Assembly: GCA_026416815.1 (NCBI GenBank)
Contig: JAOAEJ010000084.1
Location: 1-64,000, forward strand
DNA from: Clostridia bacterium
Lineage (GTDB): Bacteria > Bacillota > Clostridia > Acetivibrionales > DSM-2933
Direction of reading: 5' to 3'
DNA: 64,000 nt
Shown: positions 62,778-64,000 of the stretch, piece after piece
How positions within the stretch are numbered: position 1 is the stretch's first letter
Layout: the number at the start of each line of letters is the position of its first letter
Translations under genes and position numbers: made by a program
The notes under the pieces: generated by a model
Databases searched by the model: none
Seen by the model: the letters and a program-made list of their open reading frames with translations, nothing else
What the model was told of the DNA's origin: nothing

Positions 62778-63947
62778 ATGGCAAAGGCTTTTCTAATTAA
62801 GGGTAAGGAAAAAAGAGTGGAATACGGTCACCCGTGGATATTTAAAAGTGACATACAGAGTATAGACGGAAGTTTCTCGCCTGGAGATGTTGTTGATGTT
62901 TTCAGTTCAAAAAACAGGTTTCTGGGAAGAGGATATATAAATCCCAAATCTCAAATTACAATCCGTATGTTGACCTATGAACAGGAAGATATTAACTATG
63001 ATTTTTTATATAAGCGTATTCAGTCTGCATGGGAATACCGAAAGAAGGTTGCTGATATAAACAGTTGTAGGGCTGTATTTGCCGAATCGGACTTTTTACC
63101 TGCTCTTATAGTTGATAAATTCGGAGACTATCTGGTTATCCAGACCCTTGCTTTAGGTATTGACAGATATAAAGATCAGATTGTAGATATATTGAACGAT
63201 ATAATAAGACCCGCCGGTATTTATGAAAGAAATGACGTTCCGGTAAGGGAGCTGGAAGGACTTGATCAGCGTAAGGGGTTCTTGAAAGGGACTTTTGATA
63301 CCAAAGTAGAAATGATAGAAAACGGAGTCAAGTTTATCGTTGATGTTGAAAATGGGCAAAAAACCGGCTTCTTTTTGGACCAGAAGGAAAATAGAGCTGC
63401 ACTTAAGCCTCTTGTTCCGGGTGCAAAGGTTCTGGATTGTTTTTCCCATACAGGGTCTTTTGCTCTTCACGCCGGTAAGTATGGCGCTAAGAGTGTCCTT
63501 GGCATTGATATTTCGGAGCATGCGGTTGAATGCGCAAGTTATAATGCCAAAATAAACGGCCTCCAGGATACATGCCGTTTTGAAGCCGCCAATACTTTTG
63601 ACAAGCTTAGGGAATTTTATGATAATAATGAAACCTTTGATGTAATTATACTTGACCCTCCCGCCTTTACAAAGACCCGAGGAGCTGTGGAAGGGGCTGT
63701 CAGAGGCTATAAAGAGATAAATTTGAGGGCAATGAAGATAATAAATAACGGCGGCTTCCTTGTATCCTGTTCATGTTCCCATCATGTAGACTCTGAGCTA
63801 TTTATGGATATTATATACAATGCAGCTGCAGATGCAAAAAGAAAAATCAGGCTTATTGAATATCGCTCACAGGCAAAAGACCATCCTATCTTGCTGGCAG
63901 CGGAAGAAACTGAGTATATTAAATGTGCTGTTTTACAGGTTGTATAA
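62778..63947 (+). CDS. RlmI-like 23S rRNA (cytosine) methyltransferase
   Basis: 389 residues from the ATG at 62778 behind TATGGAGGATTT. N-terminal PUA domain (about 1-75: KRVEYGHPWIFKSDIQS), then an EEHEEH-like region and a Rossmann methyltransferase domain with QKTGFFLDQKENR, LDCFSHTGSFALHAG (SAM motif I) and the catalytic-type ILDPPAFTK motif. RlmI-type enzymes make m5C in 23S rRNA. An in-frame 19-codon extension lacks a site. Confidence 0.88.
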   Translation: MAKAFLIKGKEKRVEYGHPWIFKSDIQSIDGSFSPGDVVDVFSSKNRFLGRGYINPKSQITIRMLTYEQEDINYDFLYKRIQSAWEYRKKVADINSCRAVFAESDFLPALIVDKFGDYLVIQTLALGIDRYKDQIVDILNDIIRPAGIYERNDVPVRELEGLDQRKGFLKGTFDTKVEMIENGVKFIVDVENGQKTGFFLDQKENRAALKPLVPGAKVLDCFSHTGSFALHAGKYGAKSVLGIDISEHAVECASYNAKINGLQDTCRFEAANTFDKLREFYDNNETFDVIILDPPAFTKTRGAVEGAVRGYKEINLRAMKIINNGGFLVSCSCSHHVDSELFMDIIYNAAADAKRKIRLIEYRSQAKDHPILLAAEETEYIKCAVLQVV

Positions 63948-63962
63948 AATATTTTTATAAGA

Positions 63963-64000
63963 AAAGCTGAAGTGGTCCTTGTAGAGGCTACTTCAGCTTT
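63963..64000 (+). terminator. Terminator at the window edge
   Basis: AAAGCTGAAGT / ACTTCAGCTTT, cut by the window end before any T-run can be judged. Confidence 0.75.

Overview
The window reads as a chromosomal segment of a low-GC, strictly anaerobic member of the Clostridia. The evidence is ferredoxin-linked 2-oxoacid oxidoreductases, Ptb-Buk, a type III glutamine synthetase, RNase J, TmcAL, EngB, cofactor-independent phosphoglycerate mutase, an AgrD-type peptide and AT-rich spacers with strong Shine-Dalgarno sequences. A cellulolytic cluster III-type clostridium would fit, but I cannot name the species. Most of it is ordinary core metabolism. The accessory signals are an IS end, a serine recombinase, four families of small palindromic repeats and an unusual regulator/repeat island near 57 kb.

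Layout. 1-140: end of an IS3-like element. 0.2-3.7 kb: LytTR response regulator, CPBP protease and orphan 7TM histidine kinase. 4.1-6.7 kb: a two-gene 2-oxoacid:ferredoxin oxidoreductase. 7.2-8.8 kb: YmaF-like protein and a membrane transglutaminase. 9.1-11.4 kb: glnN behind a leader that folds as two hexaloop hairpins plus a terminator, the signature of ANTAR antitermination. 11.5-15.1 kb: a four-subunit Vor-type oxidoreductase with a PilZ gene upstream, followed by an ATPase, TcdA, a flavoprotein and an LDH/MDH-family enzyme to 18.8 kb. 20.1-24.6 kb: split chromate transporter, amidohydrolase, Fur and ApgM. 24.6-26.8 kb: serine recombinase with small partner ORFs. 27-28.6 kb: small membrane proteins with one duplicated pair. 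29-34.9 kb: EngB, formyl-THF cyclo-ligase, zinc-ribbon proteins, a RACo-like activator and CobT. 36-40.9 kb: L25, a lipoprotein, asparaginase and a ferritin-like protein. 41.2-47.2 kb: Ptb, Buk, TmcAL, a corrinoid methyltransferase and RNase J. 48-54.5 kb: glycosyltransferase, PIN-PhoH, MFS and an SH3 protein. 55-59.8 kb: cupin, a zinc-ribbon microprotein, tRNA-Gln(CTG), two XRE regulators around a tandem-repeat/operator array, and an AgrD-like peptide with a kinase-less AgrC-like sensor. 60-64 kb: Bcp, a DUF5667-type protein and an RlmI-like methyltransferase.

How genes may work together. The Vor enzyme makes branched acyl-CoA, which Ptb-Buk could turn into acid plus ATP. The RACo-like protein, CobT and a methyl-THF:corrinoid methyltransferase point to corrinoid-dependent methyl transfer with in-house reactivation and cofactor assembly. 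The ANTAR-type leader ties glnN to nitrogen-responsive antitermination by a regulator encoded elsewhere. The small repeats (A-D) sit in spacers, form hairpins, nest inside each other and in two cases supply a gene's stop codon or ribosome binding site.

Limits: all family calls come from reading motifs, with no database search. Start codons were moved inward where a Shine-Dalgarno sequence clearly favours an internal ATG.
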